From Novosphingobium naphthalenivorans NBRC 102051 (GTDB lineage Bacteria > Pseudomonadota > Alphaproteobacteria > Sphingomonadales > Sphingomonadaceae): DNA of 34,127 nucleotides. The position numbers were made by a program, and so were the translations under genes. The DNA is taken from contig NZ_BCTX01000058.1 in NCBI RefSeq assembly GCF_001590985.1, positions 1 to 34,127 on the forward strand, read 5' to 3'. The notes beneath the pieces were generated by a model, which was given only the letters and a program-made list of their open reading frames with translations, ran no database searches and was not told the origin of the DNA. Every line of letters starts with the position of its first letter. Positions within the stretch are counted from its first letter, which is position 1. Shown piece after piece: positions 7,280 through 16,661 of this stretch.

Positions 7280-9076
7280 ATGACCGTGGGATTCAACGCG
7301 AGTTCGCCTGCCGTGATGGGCGTGCTGCTGACCCTTCTGTTCCTCGCTTTCGCATTCGAGCTGGCGGCTCCCGAAGTGGTCGCACTGGTGCTGGTGGCCG
7401 TTCTTCTCCTGCTGGGCGTCATTGCGACCGACGACGTTCTTGCCGCCATGGGCAACCCGGCGCCGCTGACGATCGTGTGCATGTTCATCATCTCCTCGGC
7501 GATGGTTCGCACCGGCGCGCTGGATTTCCTGGCAATGCGCATCACCGGCATCGGCAAGACCCGTCCGCTCGTCTCGATCGCCGTTTTCCTTGCGGTCATC
7601 GCAGCGATGTCCGCCTTCACCAACAATACGCCGCTGGTGATGATGATGATCCCGGTCGGCATGACGCTGGCCAAGGAACTGGGCATTTCCCCCTCCAAGA
7701 TCCTGATGCCGGTATCCTTTGCCGCCGTCATGGGTGGCACGGTGACGCTGCTGGGCACTTCCACCAACATTCTCGTCGATGGCGTTGCCCGCAAGGCAGG
7801 CCTTGCCCCCTTCTCGATCTTCGAGATCGCACCGGTCGGCATCATCGTCGCCGTGACCGGTGTCATCTGGCTGACCTTGTCGCACCGTCTTCTGCCCGTG
7901 CGCGATACGGTTGCCGGGCTCACCTCGGCCAGTGACAACAAGCGCTTCGTGGTCTCGGTCTTCATCGAAGCCGGATCTCCCTACATCGGTCAGAATCCGG
8001 GAAAAATCGACTTGTTCGCCCGCCCCGAGCGCCGGCTCGTGGACGTACTGCGCGGTGATGAATCGCTGCGCCGGGATTTCGACAAGTTCACGCTGGAAGA
8101 AGGCGATATCCTGGTGATGCGCACTTCGGCCAGCGATGTCATGACGATCAAGGAGCACGGTCAACACGCCCTGACCGCTGCGTCCACCACCGATCCGCAT
8201 CTCGTGCAGCTTTCCACCCGCAATTCGGTCATGGTCGAAACGCTGCTCGCACCCGGCGCGGAACTCATCGGCCATACGCTGGCGGACTTGCGCCTGCGCC
8301 GCCGTTACGGCGTCTATCCCATCGCCCTGCACCGCAAGGGCACCAATCTGGAAGAACGCTACGAGACCGTGCCGCTGCAAGTGGGCGATACGATCCTCAT
8401 GGAAGGGGCTCCCGAAGACCTGCGCCGCCTGGTCGAGGACCAGCAGCTGGTCAACATCGCCGAACCCACCGCGCGCGGGTTCCGCCGCAACAAGGCGTGG
8501 ATCGCGGTCGGCACGATGGTCGGCATTGTCCTGGCCGCCGCGTTCAACGTGATGCCTCTGGCGGGGCTGGCGGTTCTGGGGGTTGCCGTGGTGCTGGGCC
8601 TGCGCTGCGTGGAACCGGAGGAAGCCTTCAAGTCGGTCGACTGGCGCATCATCGCGCTGATCGTCGCCATGCTCTCGATCGGTACCGCACTGGAGAAAAC
8701 CGGCCTGGTCGAAGCCGTCGTCGGGCTGGCTACGCCCTGGCTCGGCACCATGGGGCCGTTCGCAGCACTGGTGGCGATCTACGTGCTCAGCCTGGTGCTG
8801 ACCGAACTTGTCACCAACAATGCCGTGGCAGTGGTCGTCACCCCGATCGGCATCAGTCTGGCCCATGCCCTCCACGCCGATCCGCGCCCGTTCGCGGTCG
8901 CCGTGATGTTCGCGGCCTCCGCCAGCTTCCTGACGCCGATCGGCTACCAGACCAACACGCTTGTCTATGGCGCCGGCGGGTACAAGTTCACGGACTTCTA
9001 CAAGTACGGCTTCCCGCTGACACTGATCGTCTCGATCACCACCCTGATCATGATTCCGCTGATCTGGCCGCTCTGA
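7280..9076 (+). CDS. SLC13-family (DASS) permease with two RCK_C domains
   Basis: This 598-residue integral membrane protein is an SLC13-type transporter, a family carrying dicarboxylates, sulfate or related anions with sodium. Hydrophobic segments fill residues about 12-215 and 405-598. The two repeat signatures are visible: NNTPLVMMM with GTSTNILVDG in the first half, and TNNAVAVVVTPIG with GYQTNTLVYG in the second. Between the membrane halves (about 215-400) lie two soluble TrkA_C (RCK_C) domains, recognisable from the repeated DLFARPERRLVDV...LEEGDILVM and HTLADLRLRRRYGVYPIAL...LQVGDTILM pattern. The substrate cannot be read from the sequence. It appears to be monocistronic, with its own AT-rich upstream region and a 94-bp gap to purB. 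Confidence 0.9.
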   Translation: MTVGFNASSPAVMGVLLTLLFLAFAFELAAPEVVALVLVAVLLLLGVIATDDVLAAMGNPAPLTIVCMFIISSAMVRTGALDFLAMRITGIGKTRPLVSIAVFLAVIAAMSAFTNNTPLVMMMIPVGMTLAKELGISPSKILMPVSFAAVMGGTVTLLGTSTNILVDGVARKAGLAPFSIFEIAPVGIIVAVTGVIWLTLSHRLLPVRDTVAGLTSASDNKRFVVSVFIEAGSPYIGQNPGKIDLFARPERRLVDVLRGDESLRRDFDKFTLEEGDILVMRTSASDVMTIKEHGQHALTAASTTDPHLVQLSTRNSVMVETLLAPGAELIGHTLADLRLRRRYGVYPIALHRKGTNLEERYETVPLQVGDTILMEGAPEDLRRLVEDQQLVNIAEPTARGFRRNKAWIAVGTMVGIVLAAAFNVMPLAGLAVLGVAVVLGLRCVEPEEAFKSVDWRIIALIVAMLSIGTALEKTGLVEAVVGLATPWLGTMGPFAALVAIYVLSLVLTELVTNNAVAVVVTPIGISLAHALHADPRPFAVAVMFAASASFLTPIGYQTNTLVYGAGGYKFTDFYKYGFPLTLIVSITTLIMIPLIWPL

Positions 9077-9170
9077 GGCGCGCCTCGGGGTACTGCCACA
9101 AAAGCGCCCCCTCTTGCCTTCCGCGCCCGCTCCCCGTAGCGGCTCGCGCGGAACGCAAAAGGAGTCGAAC

Positions 9171-10484
9171 ATGGTCCCCCGCTACGCCCGCCCCGCGATG
9201 ACCGCGATCTGGGAACCGGAAGCCCGCTACCGCATCTGGTTCGAGATCGAAGCGCACGCCGCCGTCAAGATGGGCGAAATGGGCACTGTGCCCGCGAGCG
9301 CCGGCAAGGCCCTGTGGGACTGGTGGGCGACCGGCCCCAAGATCGACGTGGCCGCCATCGACGCCAAGGAAGCCGTGCTGAAGCACGACGTGATCGCCTT
9401 CCTTGACTGGGTTGCCGAACAGGTCGGCCCGGAGGCGCGCTTCATGCACCAGGGCATGACCAGTTCCGACGTGCTCGACACCACGCTCAATGTCCAGCTC
9501 GTGCGTGCCGCCGATATCCTGCTGGCGGACCTCGACGACCTGCTCGCCGCGATCAAGCGCCGGGCGATGGAGCACAAGTACACGCCCTGCATCGGCCGCA
9601 GCCACGGCATTCACGCCGAGCCGGTGACGTTCGGCCTCAAGATGGCCGAGGCCTATGCCGAATTCTCCCGCGCGAAGAAGCGCCTGATCGCCGCGCGCGA
9701 AGAAGTCGCGACTTGCGCCATCTCCGGCGCGGTCGGCACTTTCGCCAATGTCGATCCGGCCGTCGAAGTCTACGTCGCGGACAAGATGGGTCTGGACATC
9801 GAGCCGGTCTCGACCCAGGTCATCCCGCGTGACCGCCACGCGATGTTCTTTGCGACGCTGGCCGTCATCGCCAGCTCGATCGAGCGCCTCGCCGTCGAGG
9901 TCCGCCACCTGCAGCGCACCGAAGTGCTGGAGGCCGAGGAATACTTCTCGCCCGGCCAGAAGGGCTCGTCGGCCATGCCCCACAAGCGCAATCCGGTGCT
10001 GACCGAGAACCTCACCGGCCAGGCCCGCATGATCCGCTCCTACGCCATGCCCGCGATGGAGAACGTGGCGCTGTGGCACGAGCGCGACATTTCGCACTCC
10101 TCGGTCGAACGCTTCATCGGCCCTGACGCGACCATCACGCTAGACTTCTCGCTGGCGCGCCTCGCCGGAGTGATCGACAAGCTGCTCGTCTATCCCGAGC
10201 GGATGCAGAAGAACCTCGACCGCATGGGCGGCCTCGTCCACTCGCAGCGCGTGCTGCTGGCGCTGACGCAGGCAGGCCTCTCGCGCGACGAGAGCTACCG
10301 CCTCGTTCAGCGCAACGCGATGAAGGTATGGGAATCGGACGGCCAGCTCAGCCTGATGGAACTGCTCAAGGCCGATCCCGATGTCGCCGCTGCGCTGAGC
10401 GCCGAAACGATCGAGGAAAAGTTCAACCTCGATTATCACTTCAAGCACGTCGACACGATCTTCGAGCGGGTGTTCGGGGCGTGA
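9171..10484 (+). CDS. purB: Adenylosuccinate lyase
   Basis: PurB catalyses two steps of purine synthesis: release of fumarate from SAICAR to give AICAR, and from adenylosuccinate to give AMP, in the cytoplasm. The 437-residue product has the fumarase/aspartase superfamily signature GSSAMPHKRNP (about residues 264-274, with the catalytic serine), the QGMTSSD segment near residue 100, and GRSHGIHAEP with the active-site histidine near 145. The start at 9171 (MVPRYARPAMTAIW) is preceded by AAAAGGAG at good spacing; an open frame continues upstream but without a better start. The length is normal for the family. Confidence 0.97.
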   Translation: MVPRYARPAMTAIWEPEARYRIWFEIEAHAAVKMGEMGTVPASAGKALWDWWATGPKIDVAAIDAKEAVLKHDVIAFLDWVAEQVGPEARFMHQGMTSSDVLDTTLNVQLVRAADILLADLDDLLAAIKRRAMEHKYTPCIGRSHGIHAEPVTFGLKMAEAYAEFSRAKKRLIAAREEVATCAISGAVGTFANVDPAVEVYVADKMGLDIEPVSTQVIPRDRHAMFFATLAVIASSIERLAVEVRHLQRTEVLEAEEYFSPGQKGSSAMPHKRNPVLTENLTGQARMIRSYAMPAMENVALWHERDISHSSVERFIGPDATITLDFSLARLAGVIDKLLVYPERMQKNLDRMGGLVHSQRVLLALTQAGLSRDESYRLVQRNAMKVWESDGQLSLMELLKADPDVAAALSAETIEEKFNLDYHFKHVDTIFERVFGA

Positions 10485-10560
10485 AGAGCGCCCCCTCTCT
10501 TCCCTTGCCCCCGATTCGCGCCTAGCATCAGGCCGTTCCCCCGGGAGAGCAGGAGGAAGA

Positions 10561-10914
10561 ATGCAGATCATCCGCACTGTCGTCTGGATCGCGCTGACCG
10601 CGATTCTGGTCGCCTTCATCGCCATGAACTGGACGAAGGTGCCGGTGAACCTGTGGCCGCTCGACGACGGCAACTACATCCATTTCGAATGGCCGGTGGG
10701 GATCGTCGCCCTGCTGTTCTTCCTGCTCGGCATGGCGCCGCCCTGGCTCTACCTGCGCGCCATACGCTGGCGGATGAGCCGGCGGATCGCCAGCCTCGAA
10801 AATTCGCTGAGGGCCAGTTCCATGCCCTCGATCAATGCGCGCAGCGACAGCCCCTCCACAACGGGCGCAGTGCCGCTTGAAGCGGCTCCAACCACAAGCT
10901 CTCCGGAAGTCTGA
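10561..10914 (+). CDS. LapA-domain (DUF1049) inner membrane protein
   Basis: This 117-residue protein has two hydrophobic segments (about residues 6-26 and 42-62) around a short loop with NWTKVPVNLWPL. A positively charged stretch (RAIRWRMSRRIASLENSL) and a polar Ser/Thr-rich tail follow. This layout is that of LapA/DUF1049 proteins; in E. coli LapA takes part in control of lipopolysaccharide assembly, but a role here is only inferred from the family. AGGAGG lies six bases before the ATG. The gene is followed after four bases by pyrF, so they are likely cotranscribed, an arrangement also known from other alphaproteobacteria. Confidence 0.8.
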   Translation: MQIIRTVVWIALTAILVAFIAMNWTKVPVNLWPLDDGNYIHFEWPVGIVALLFFLLGMAPPWLYLRAIRWRMSRRIASLENSLRASSMPSINARSDSPSTTGAVPLEAAPTTSSPEV

Positions 10915-10918
10915 ACCG

Positions 10919-11596
10919 ATGAACCACAACCCCGTCTTTCTCGCTCTCGACCTGCCCCGCCTCGACGCCGCCGAGGCGCTGGCGCGAAAGGTCTCGGGCC
11001 ATATCGGCGGGATCAAGCTGGGGCTCGAATTCTTCTGCGCCCATGGCCACCACGGCGTGCATGAACTGCACAAGCTGGGCCTGCCGATCTTCCTTGATCT
11101 CAAGCTGCACGACATCCCGAATACCGTGGCGGCCGCCATGCAGGCGATCCATGTGCTCGAACCGGCGATCGTGACGGTCCACGCCGCGGGCGGGCGGGCG
11201 ATGATGGAAGATGCAAAGGCCGCGGCGGGTGAAAACACCAAGGTGGTCGGCGTGACCGTGCTCACCAGCCTCGACGACGACGATCTCACCGCCATCGGCG
11301 TGAAGGCCGGTCCGCAAGAACAGGCTCTGCGTCTGGCCGAACTGGCCCAGTCCGCCGGTCTCGACGGCATCGTCTGCTCCGGTCACGAAGTCGGCGCCAT
11401 CCACAAGCAGTGGAAGGACGGCTTCTTCGTGGTCCCCGGTCTGCGTCCGGCCGACAGCGGAAATGGCGACCAGAAGCGCATCGTCACCCCGCGCCAGGCC
11501 CGCGACGACGGTGCCAGCGTGCTGGTGATCGGCCGCCCGATCAGCCGCGCGGAAGATCCACTGGCTGCCGCAAAGGCCATCGAAGCGACGCTCTGA
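10919..11596 (+). CDS. pyrF: Orotidine 5'-phosphate decarboxylase
   Basis: PyrF decarboxylates OMP to UMP, the last step of de novo pyrimidine nucleotide synthesis. The 225-residue product carries the diagnostic FLDLKLHDIPNTV segment (about residues 58-70, with the Asp-Lys-Asp catalytic network), an N-terminal FLALD, and the phosphate-binding PGLRP and IGRPIS segments near the C-terminus. I chose the ATG at 10919 (MNHNPVFLALD), four bases after the lapA-like stop. The frame is open further upstream, but only inside the lapA-like gene. Confidence 0.96.
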   Translation: MNHNPVFLALDLPRLDAAEALARKVSGHIGGIKLGLEFFCAHGHHGVHELHKLGLPIFLDLKLHDIPNTVAAAMQAIHVLEPAIVTVHAAGGRAMMEDAKAAAGENTKVVGVTVLTSLDDDDLTAIGVKAGPQEQALRLAELAQSAGLDGIVCSGHEVGAIHKQWKDGFFVVPGLRPADSGNGDQKRIVTPRQARDDGASVLVIGRPISRAEDPLAAAKAIEATL

Positions 11597-11668
11597 TCCG
11601 GGGTTCAGCCTGCGGCAACCTCGCGCATTCCAGACCTTGGGTCAGAGTGTGACAAAGGAGGATGCCCG

Positions 11669-12421
11669 ATGACATCGAAGACCCTGGCTGGCGCCCTGGC
11701 GTTGGCCCTGCCGCTGGCCGCGCCCAGTGCTGCATCTGCGCAAACGGCCGCTTCGGTATTGATGGAACAGGGGCATACCCTGCTCGCCATCGACGCGCAG
11801 GGGACTTCGACCCGCGAACCGGACATGGCGACTTTCTCCGCCGGCGTGACGACGCGCGGCCAGACCGCCAGTGCAGCGCTGGCGGAAAACGCGGCGCGGA
11901 TGAATTCGGTCTTCGCAGCGCTCAAGCGCGCCGGGATTGCCGGAAAGGACATCCAGACCCGCAATCTTTCGATCAACCCGGTCTATTCGCAACCAGTGCG
12001 CCAGCCCGACGGCAGCTACAGCGACGATCAACGGCGGATCATCGCCTATGAAGCCAGCAATCAGGTCAGCGTGCGCCAGCGCAAGCTCGACGATTACGGC
12101 AAAGTGATCGACGCGCTGGTTTCCGCAGGGGCCAATCAGGTCAACGGTCCGGACTTCACGCTATCGCAGCCGGAAGCCGCAGAGGATGAAGCCCGTACCG
12201 CCGCCGTGAAGGAAGCGCGCCGCCGGGCCGATCTCTATGCACAGGCGGCCGGATTGCACGTCGTGCGTATCCTCTCGATCACCGAATCCGGCGGCTACAG
12301 CCCGCAGATCATGGTCGCCGCGGCCAAGCGAATGATGGCAGAGGCCGCCCCTTCGCCAGTCGCGGCTGGCGAACTGGACATCAAGGTCAACCTCAACGTC
12401 CGATTCGAACTGGCCCCTTGA
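11669..12421 (+). CDS. SIMPL-domain (DUF541) periplasmic protein
   Basis: The 250-residue product begins with a clear signal peptide (MTSKTLAGALALALPLAAPSA, probable cleavage after ASA at about residue 24). The rest fits the SIMPL/DUF541 family: DAQGTSTREPDMATFSAGV near the start, the GI.GKDIQTRNLSINPVY segment in the middle, and KEARRRADLYAQAAGL near the end. Members are periplasmic or outer-membrane-associated proteins (for example E. coli YggE, linked to oxidative stress); the exact function is unknown. A strong ribosome binding site AAAGGAGG precedes the ATG. It converges on the lipoprotein gene at 12429, with seven bases between the two stops. Confidence 0.88.
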   Translation: MTSKTLAGALALALPLAAPSAASAQTAASVLMEQGHTLLAIDAQGTSTREPDMATFSAGVTTRGQTASAALAENAARMNSVFAALKRAGIAGKDIQTRNLSINPVYSQPVRQPDGSYSDDQRRIIAYEASNQVSVRQRKLDDYGKVIDALVSAGANQVNGPDFTLSQPEAAEDEARTAAVKEARRRADLYAQAAGLHVVRILSITESGGYSPQIMVAAAKRMMAEAAPSPVAAGELDIKVNLNVRFELAP

Positions 12422-12428
12422 AGGGGCG

Positions 12429-12863
12429 TCAGTTCAACATCATGTCCTGCGACTGGATGGTATAGCCCACCAGCGTGAGCGTCCCGCCCTCGCCCTTGCG
12501 GTAGACGAACTGCTCGGTGCCGGTGCCTTTCTCGAACGTGGTCTGCATGGTCAGGGTCAGGAACGTGCCGCCAGTCGCGGCCTCGGCGTTCCAGCCCACC
12601 TGCTTGCTGTCCTTGACCTTGCCCAGCTTGCGATGGACCGCATCGAGCAACTTGCCGAACCGGTCGCGCGTGGTCGCCTTGTGCAATTGGGGATCGCCCC
12701 TGGACCAGAGCTCCTGCCAGTTCCCCGCATCCAGCGCCGCATGGAACTGGCCGACTTCGGCCGAGGCATCCTGAAAGGACTGCTTCATGCCGCACCCGGC
12801 CAGCATTGCAGCGGCCATTGCGGCGGCGGCAAATGGCATTAGATAGCGCGCCAGACGGTTCAT
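12429..12863 (-). CDS. Small lipoprotein of unknown function
   Basis: The 144-residue protein has a lipoprotein signal: a hydrophobic stretch followed by the lipobox LAGC with the acylated cysteine at residue 24. The mature part starts with ASAEVGQFHAALDAGNWQELWS and ends in a beta-rich half (GGTFLTLTMQTTFEKGTGTEQFVYRK). This pattern resembles DUF4019/DUF3887-type proteins of cystatin-like or NTF2-like fold, but I am not sure of the family. It is transcribed leftward, back-to-back with trpF (51-bp gap), and converges with the SIMPL gene. Confidence 0.8.
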   Translation of the reverse strand: MNRLARYLMPFAAAAMAAAMLAGCGMKQSFQDASAEVGQFHAALDAGNWQELWSRGDPQLHKATTRDRFGKLLDAVHRKLGKVKDSKQVGWNAEAATGGTFLTLTMQTTFEKGTGTEQFVYRKGEGGTLTLVGYTIQSQDMMLN

Positions 12864-12914
12864 CCCGGTCCCTCTTTCGAACGTGCGGACCGCAATCTAG
12901 GCGAGAACGCACCG

Positions 12915-13556
12915 ATGCCAACACCGGCGATCAAAATATGCGGCATCAGCACACCCGATGCGCTGGAAGCCGCGATCCGGGCCCGGGCCGCCTATGCCGG
13001 CTTCGTGTTCTTCGCCAAGAGCCCGCGCAATGTCTCACCCGCGCAGGCGGCCGAACTCGGCGCACGGGCGCAGGGCCGCATCCAGCGCGTGGGTCTGTTC
13101 GTCGATGCCGATGAGGGCACGATTGCCGAAGCGGTAGATGCCGCCGGGCTCGACGTGCTGCAATTGCACGGCAAGGAAAGTCCCGAACGCGCCGCCCAAT
13201 TGCGGTCGCGCTTCGGACTTCCGGTGTGGAAAGCCATGCCCATTGCCAGCATCGGCGATGTCGCGCGCGCCCATGTCTATGCGGGCGCGGCCGATCTCAT
13301 GCTGTTCGATGCCAAGACGCCCACCGGCGCCCTGCCCGGAGGCATGGGGCTCAGCTTCGACTGGAGCCTTGTCGCGCACTGGAACGGCCCGCTCAAATGG
13401 GGGCTTGCCGGGGGCCTTACCGCCGAAAACGTGGGCCATGCCATAGCGCTCACTGGCGCGCCGCTGGTCGATACCTCATCGGGTGTGGAAAGCGCGCCGG
13501 GCGTGAAGGACACGGGCAAGATCGCCGCCTTCTGCGCGGCCGCCCGCACGGCATGA
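12915..13556 (+). CDS. trpF: Phosphoribosylanthranilate isomerase
   Basis: TrpF converts N-(5-phosphoribosyl)anthranilate to CdRP, the third step of tryptophan synthesis from chorismate. The 213-residue (beta/alpha)8 barrel starts with the typical IKICGIS (catalytic cysteine at residue 9). It has VGLFVDAD and LQLHGKES in the middle, LMLFDAKTPTGALPGGMG with the catalytic aspartate, GLAGGLTAENV, and the phosphate-binding DTSSGVESAPGVKD near the end. It lies upstream of trpBA but is separated from them by two leftward outer-membrane genes and a terminator, so it is not cotranscribed with them here. Confidence 0.96.
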   Translation: MPTPAIKICGISTPDALEAAIRARAAYAGFVFFAKSPRNVSPAQAAELGARAQGRIQRVGLFVDADEGTIAEAVDAAGLDVLQLHGKESPERAAQLRSRFGLPVWKAMPIASIGDVARAHVYAGAADLMLFDAKTPTGALPGGMGLSFDWSLVAHWNGPLKWGLAGGLTAENVGHAIALTGAPLVDTSSGVESAPGVKDTGKIAAFCAAARTA

Positions 13557-13560
13557 AAAA

Positions 13561-13587
13561 GGGCGGCCCGCGCGAAGCAGGCCGCCC
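13561..13587. terminator. Bidirectional hairpin terminator between trpF and the first OMP gene
   Basis: A perfect 8-bp GC stem GGGCGGCC/GGCCGCCC (13561-13568 and 13580-13587) with an 11-base loop. On the minus strand it is followed directly by five T (13556-13560), and on the plus strand by TCCTTTTCC. It therefore suits the leftward OMP gene best but can also serve trpF. Confidence 0.85.
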
Positions 13588-13614
13588 TCCTTTTCCGGAC
13601 TCGGTGTTACCGGA

Positions 13615-14082
13615 TCAGAACTTCACGCCCACGCCAACAAGGCCGAGGTCGGCGTCGGGGGTGTTGTCGCCGACCAGCAGGTGCTGGTATTCGGCCTTCA
13701 CGAAGTAGCGCGAGCCGATGCCCTGCTGCACGCCACCGCCAACGCCGACGGCGCTGTTGCAGTAACGGCAGGGCTTGGACTGCCAGCTGGCCACCGCATA
13801 GAGCTTGGTGTCGGGCAGGACCTTGGCGCCGACGCGGCCGCCTGCACCCCAGGTGACGCGGGTATCGCTGGCCAGCACCTTGTCGGCCGAACCCTGAACA
13901 CCCACGAAGAACTTGTCGCCGAGATCGTAGTCGTAACCGGCTGCGACGCCCGCAACTGCATCGCTGTTGCTGCCGTCCCAGATCACGCCGCCGCGCGCTT
14001 CGACGCGGATTTCGTTGGCCATCGCCGGGGTTGCAGCGGCCGCAGCAGCGACTGCGGCGAGCGAAACAAGTGCAATACGCAT
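13615..14082 (-). CDS. Outer-membrane beta-barrel protein, paralogue 1
   Basis: The 155-residue product has a signal peptide (MRIALVSLAAVAAAAAATPAMA) followed by a short beta-barrel-like sequence of alternating polar and hydrophobic residues. It ends in phenylalanine (GVGVKF), the usual signal for outer membrane assembly. It resembles small opacity-type surface proteins. A CxxC pair (PCRYCNS) sits in a predicted loop. I prefer the ATG at 14082 over the one at 14088: GGAG is only two bases before the first but eight before the second, and the paralogue at 14333-14800 has the same GGAG-to-ATG distance and then exactly the same length. It is followed by its own terminator. Confidence 0.8.
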   Translation of the reverse strand: MRIALVSLAAVAAAAAATPAMANEIRVEARGGVIWDGSNSDAVAGVAAGYDYDLGDKFFVGVQGSADKVLASDTRVTWGAGGRVGAKVLPDTKLYAVASWQSKPCRYCNSAVGVGGGVQQGIGSRYFVKAEYQHLLVGDNTPDADLGLVGVGVKF

Positions 14083-14280
14083 ATTCATAACTCCAATATG
14101 TCCCGGCCCTCACCGGGGAGCCGCCCGCTGCGCCTCACTTCCTTGCAGCCAGATGAACGGAATTTTCTGCAATCACGCAAAGTGTCACAAAACCGCCATC
14201 TAGAGACATTCCCATGTATTTTCCGTGTGTTAGAATGCAAAAAACGCAATTGAAATCACCCCGCGGGATCCCATGGAAAA

Positions 14281-14305
14281 GGCGGCCCGCACGAAACGGA
14301 CCGCC
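14281..14305 (-). terminator. Hairpin terminator of the second OMP gene
   Basis: On the minus strand GGCGGTCCG pairs with CGGGCCGCC (14297-14305 and 14281-14289, one G-T wobble) around a 7-base loop, and TTTTCC follows. It lies 28 bases after the stop of the OMP gene at 14333 and looks like a diverged copy of the terminator at 13561-13587. Confidence 0.8.
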
Positions 14306-14332
14306 TCCCTTTTCCGGTCGTGGGATACCGGA

Positions 14333-14800
14333 TCAGAACTTCATGCCGACACCGGCCAGCACCGCATCGGTATCCGGCGTATGGTCGCCGATCAGATAGT
14401 GGCGGTATTCGAGCTTCCCATAGAGCTTCTGGCCCAGGTCCTGCTGATAACCCGCGCCGACCGCGACCGATTCATTGCAAGTTGCACAGAACTTGGTCTG
14501 ATAGTCGGACAGGGCATAGAGCTTGCCGCCCGTGCCCGTCTTCAGGCCGAGACGGCCGCCGAAACCCCAGGAAACGCGGTTGTCTGACGCCAGCACCTTG
14601 TCGGCGGAGACATCGACACCGGCAAAGGCCTTGTCGCCCAGATCGAAGTCATAACCGCCGGCCACACCGGCGATCGCTTCGGTATCGCCGTGATTCCAGA
14701 TGACGCCGCCGCGAGTCTCCACGCGCGCCTCATCAGCAAGCGCCGGAGTGGCCAGCGCAGCCGTGGCGGCTGCGGCGAGCGAGACGATGGCAATACGCAT
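14333..14800 (-). CDS. Outer-membrane beta-barrel protein, paralogue 2
   Basis: This is a tandem paralogue of the gene at 13615-14082, with the same 155-residue length. It has a signal peptide (MRIAIVSLAAAATAALATPALA), a shared core (RVETRGGVIW, DLGDKAFAGVDVSADKVLASD, RVSWGFGGR), a CxxC pair in the same loop (FCATCNE), and a C-terminal phenylalanine (AGVGMKF). The start ATG at 14800 has GGAG eight bases upstream. Because a terminator separates the two copies, each is probably its own transcript. The function is unknown; a small surface or pore protein is the natural guess. Confidence 0.8.
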   Translation of the reverse strand: MRIAIVSLAAAATAALATPALADEARVETRGGVIWNHGDTEAIAGVAGGYDFDLGDKAFAGVDVSADKVLASDNRVSWGFGGRLGLKTGTGGKLYALSDYQTKFCATCNESVAVGAGYQQDLGQKLYGKLEYRHYLIGDHTPDTDAVLAGVGMKF

Positions 14801-15168
14801 ATTCGATACTCCAGATAGTCCTCCCGGCTCTCCGGGATGCCCATCGGCTAACCTTTCCGCGCTTGCCGCCAAGTGAACCAATCGGGGCCATTTCAGGGCA
14901 AATATTCGCAGTTTCATGACAGTTTGCGACACCCGAAACACATTTGATTTTCAACGATAAATTCCGTCACTTCAGCGCATTTCACAGCTATCGTTCAGCC
15001 TTCGGAAAGGAGGTCCGGCCAGCCCCACCGTCAAGCCGTCCATGAGGCAATTCGCGCCGTGGATGAGACGGCCGGAGCAGGCCTTGCACCCACCGCGTCA
15101 AGCCGGGCGGCAAAGCCTGCACAAAGCCGCTCTGGACAAGCGCGGGACCCTCTGCCAATCGCGCTTCC
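14801..15168. other. Intergenic region between OMP gene 2 and trpB
   Basis: These 368 bases lie between divergent genes and should hold both promoters. On the OMP side a block (TTCACTTGGCGGCAAG read leftward, around 14865-14880) is also present, diverged, upstream of OMP gene 1 (TTCATCTGGCTGCAAG), showing that the duplication included upstream DNA. A perfect anti-16S match AAAGGAGGT is at 15006-15014, but no start codon lies at a suitable distance. I see no convincing coding frame, attenuator or riboswitch. Confidence 0.5.
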
Positions 15169-16406
<1,238 letters not shown>

Positions 16407-16410
<4 letters not shown>

Positions 16411-16661
16411 GCAAACACTGCTGCGAGGATATGGAACACTTCGCAGAGTATACCTGCGAAACCCATCCGGACCGGCACGATTGCGGCGACTGCCTGATCG
16501 ATCAGGATTCCAACGGGTGTTACGGAATCATGATCCACGATGGCGGATCGTCGATGGTTCGAATCAATTTCTGCCCGTGGTGCGGGGCGAAATTGCCAGA
16601 GCCGCTCGCATACGATGATGATGACGACGACGATTTCGAGGAACTGCCGACTCATGAGTAA
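16407..16661 (+). CDS. Small Cys-rich protein between trpB and trpA
   Basis: An 84-residue frame begins with TTG at 16407 (overlapping the trpB stop in TTGA) and ends with TAA at 16661, eight bases inside trpA. The protein has CC near its start (SKHCCEDMEHF), CETHPDRHDCGDC in the middle and FCPWCGAKLP, a zinc-ribbon-like knuckle, near the end. A run of seven aspartates and more acids follows. HDGGSSMVRINFCPWCG matches my memory of a widespread small bacterial family of unknown function (I believe DUF6980). An ATG at 16431 is an alternative start but would lose the CC motif. Its placement makes it translationally coupled to both trp genes. A metal-binding role is inferred from the cysteines only. 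Confidence 0.75.

Noticed and set aside
7235..9172. Very long open frame antisense to the SLC13 gene
   Set aside because: It mirrors the codon pattern of the transporter, has a His/Asp/Arg-rich composition with no domain, and is a known effect of high GC content. Similar antisense frames opposite trpB, trpA/folC, purB and icd were rejected for the same reason.
12413..12427. GCCCCTTGAAGGGGC palindrome between the SIMPL and lipoprotein stops
   Set aside because: The loop would be a single base and no T run follows, so it is a poor terminator; it is more likely chance at the two convergent ends.
15006..15014. Perfect Shine-Dalgarno AAAGGAGGT upstream of trpB, possibly a leader peptide
   Set aside because: No start codon stands 5-12 bases downstream, no Trp-rich short peptide is present, and no attenuator hairpin pair was found before trpB.
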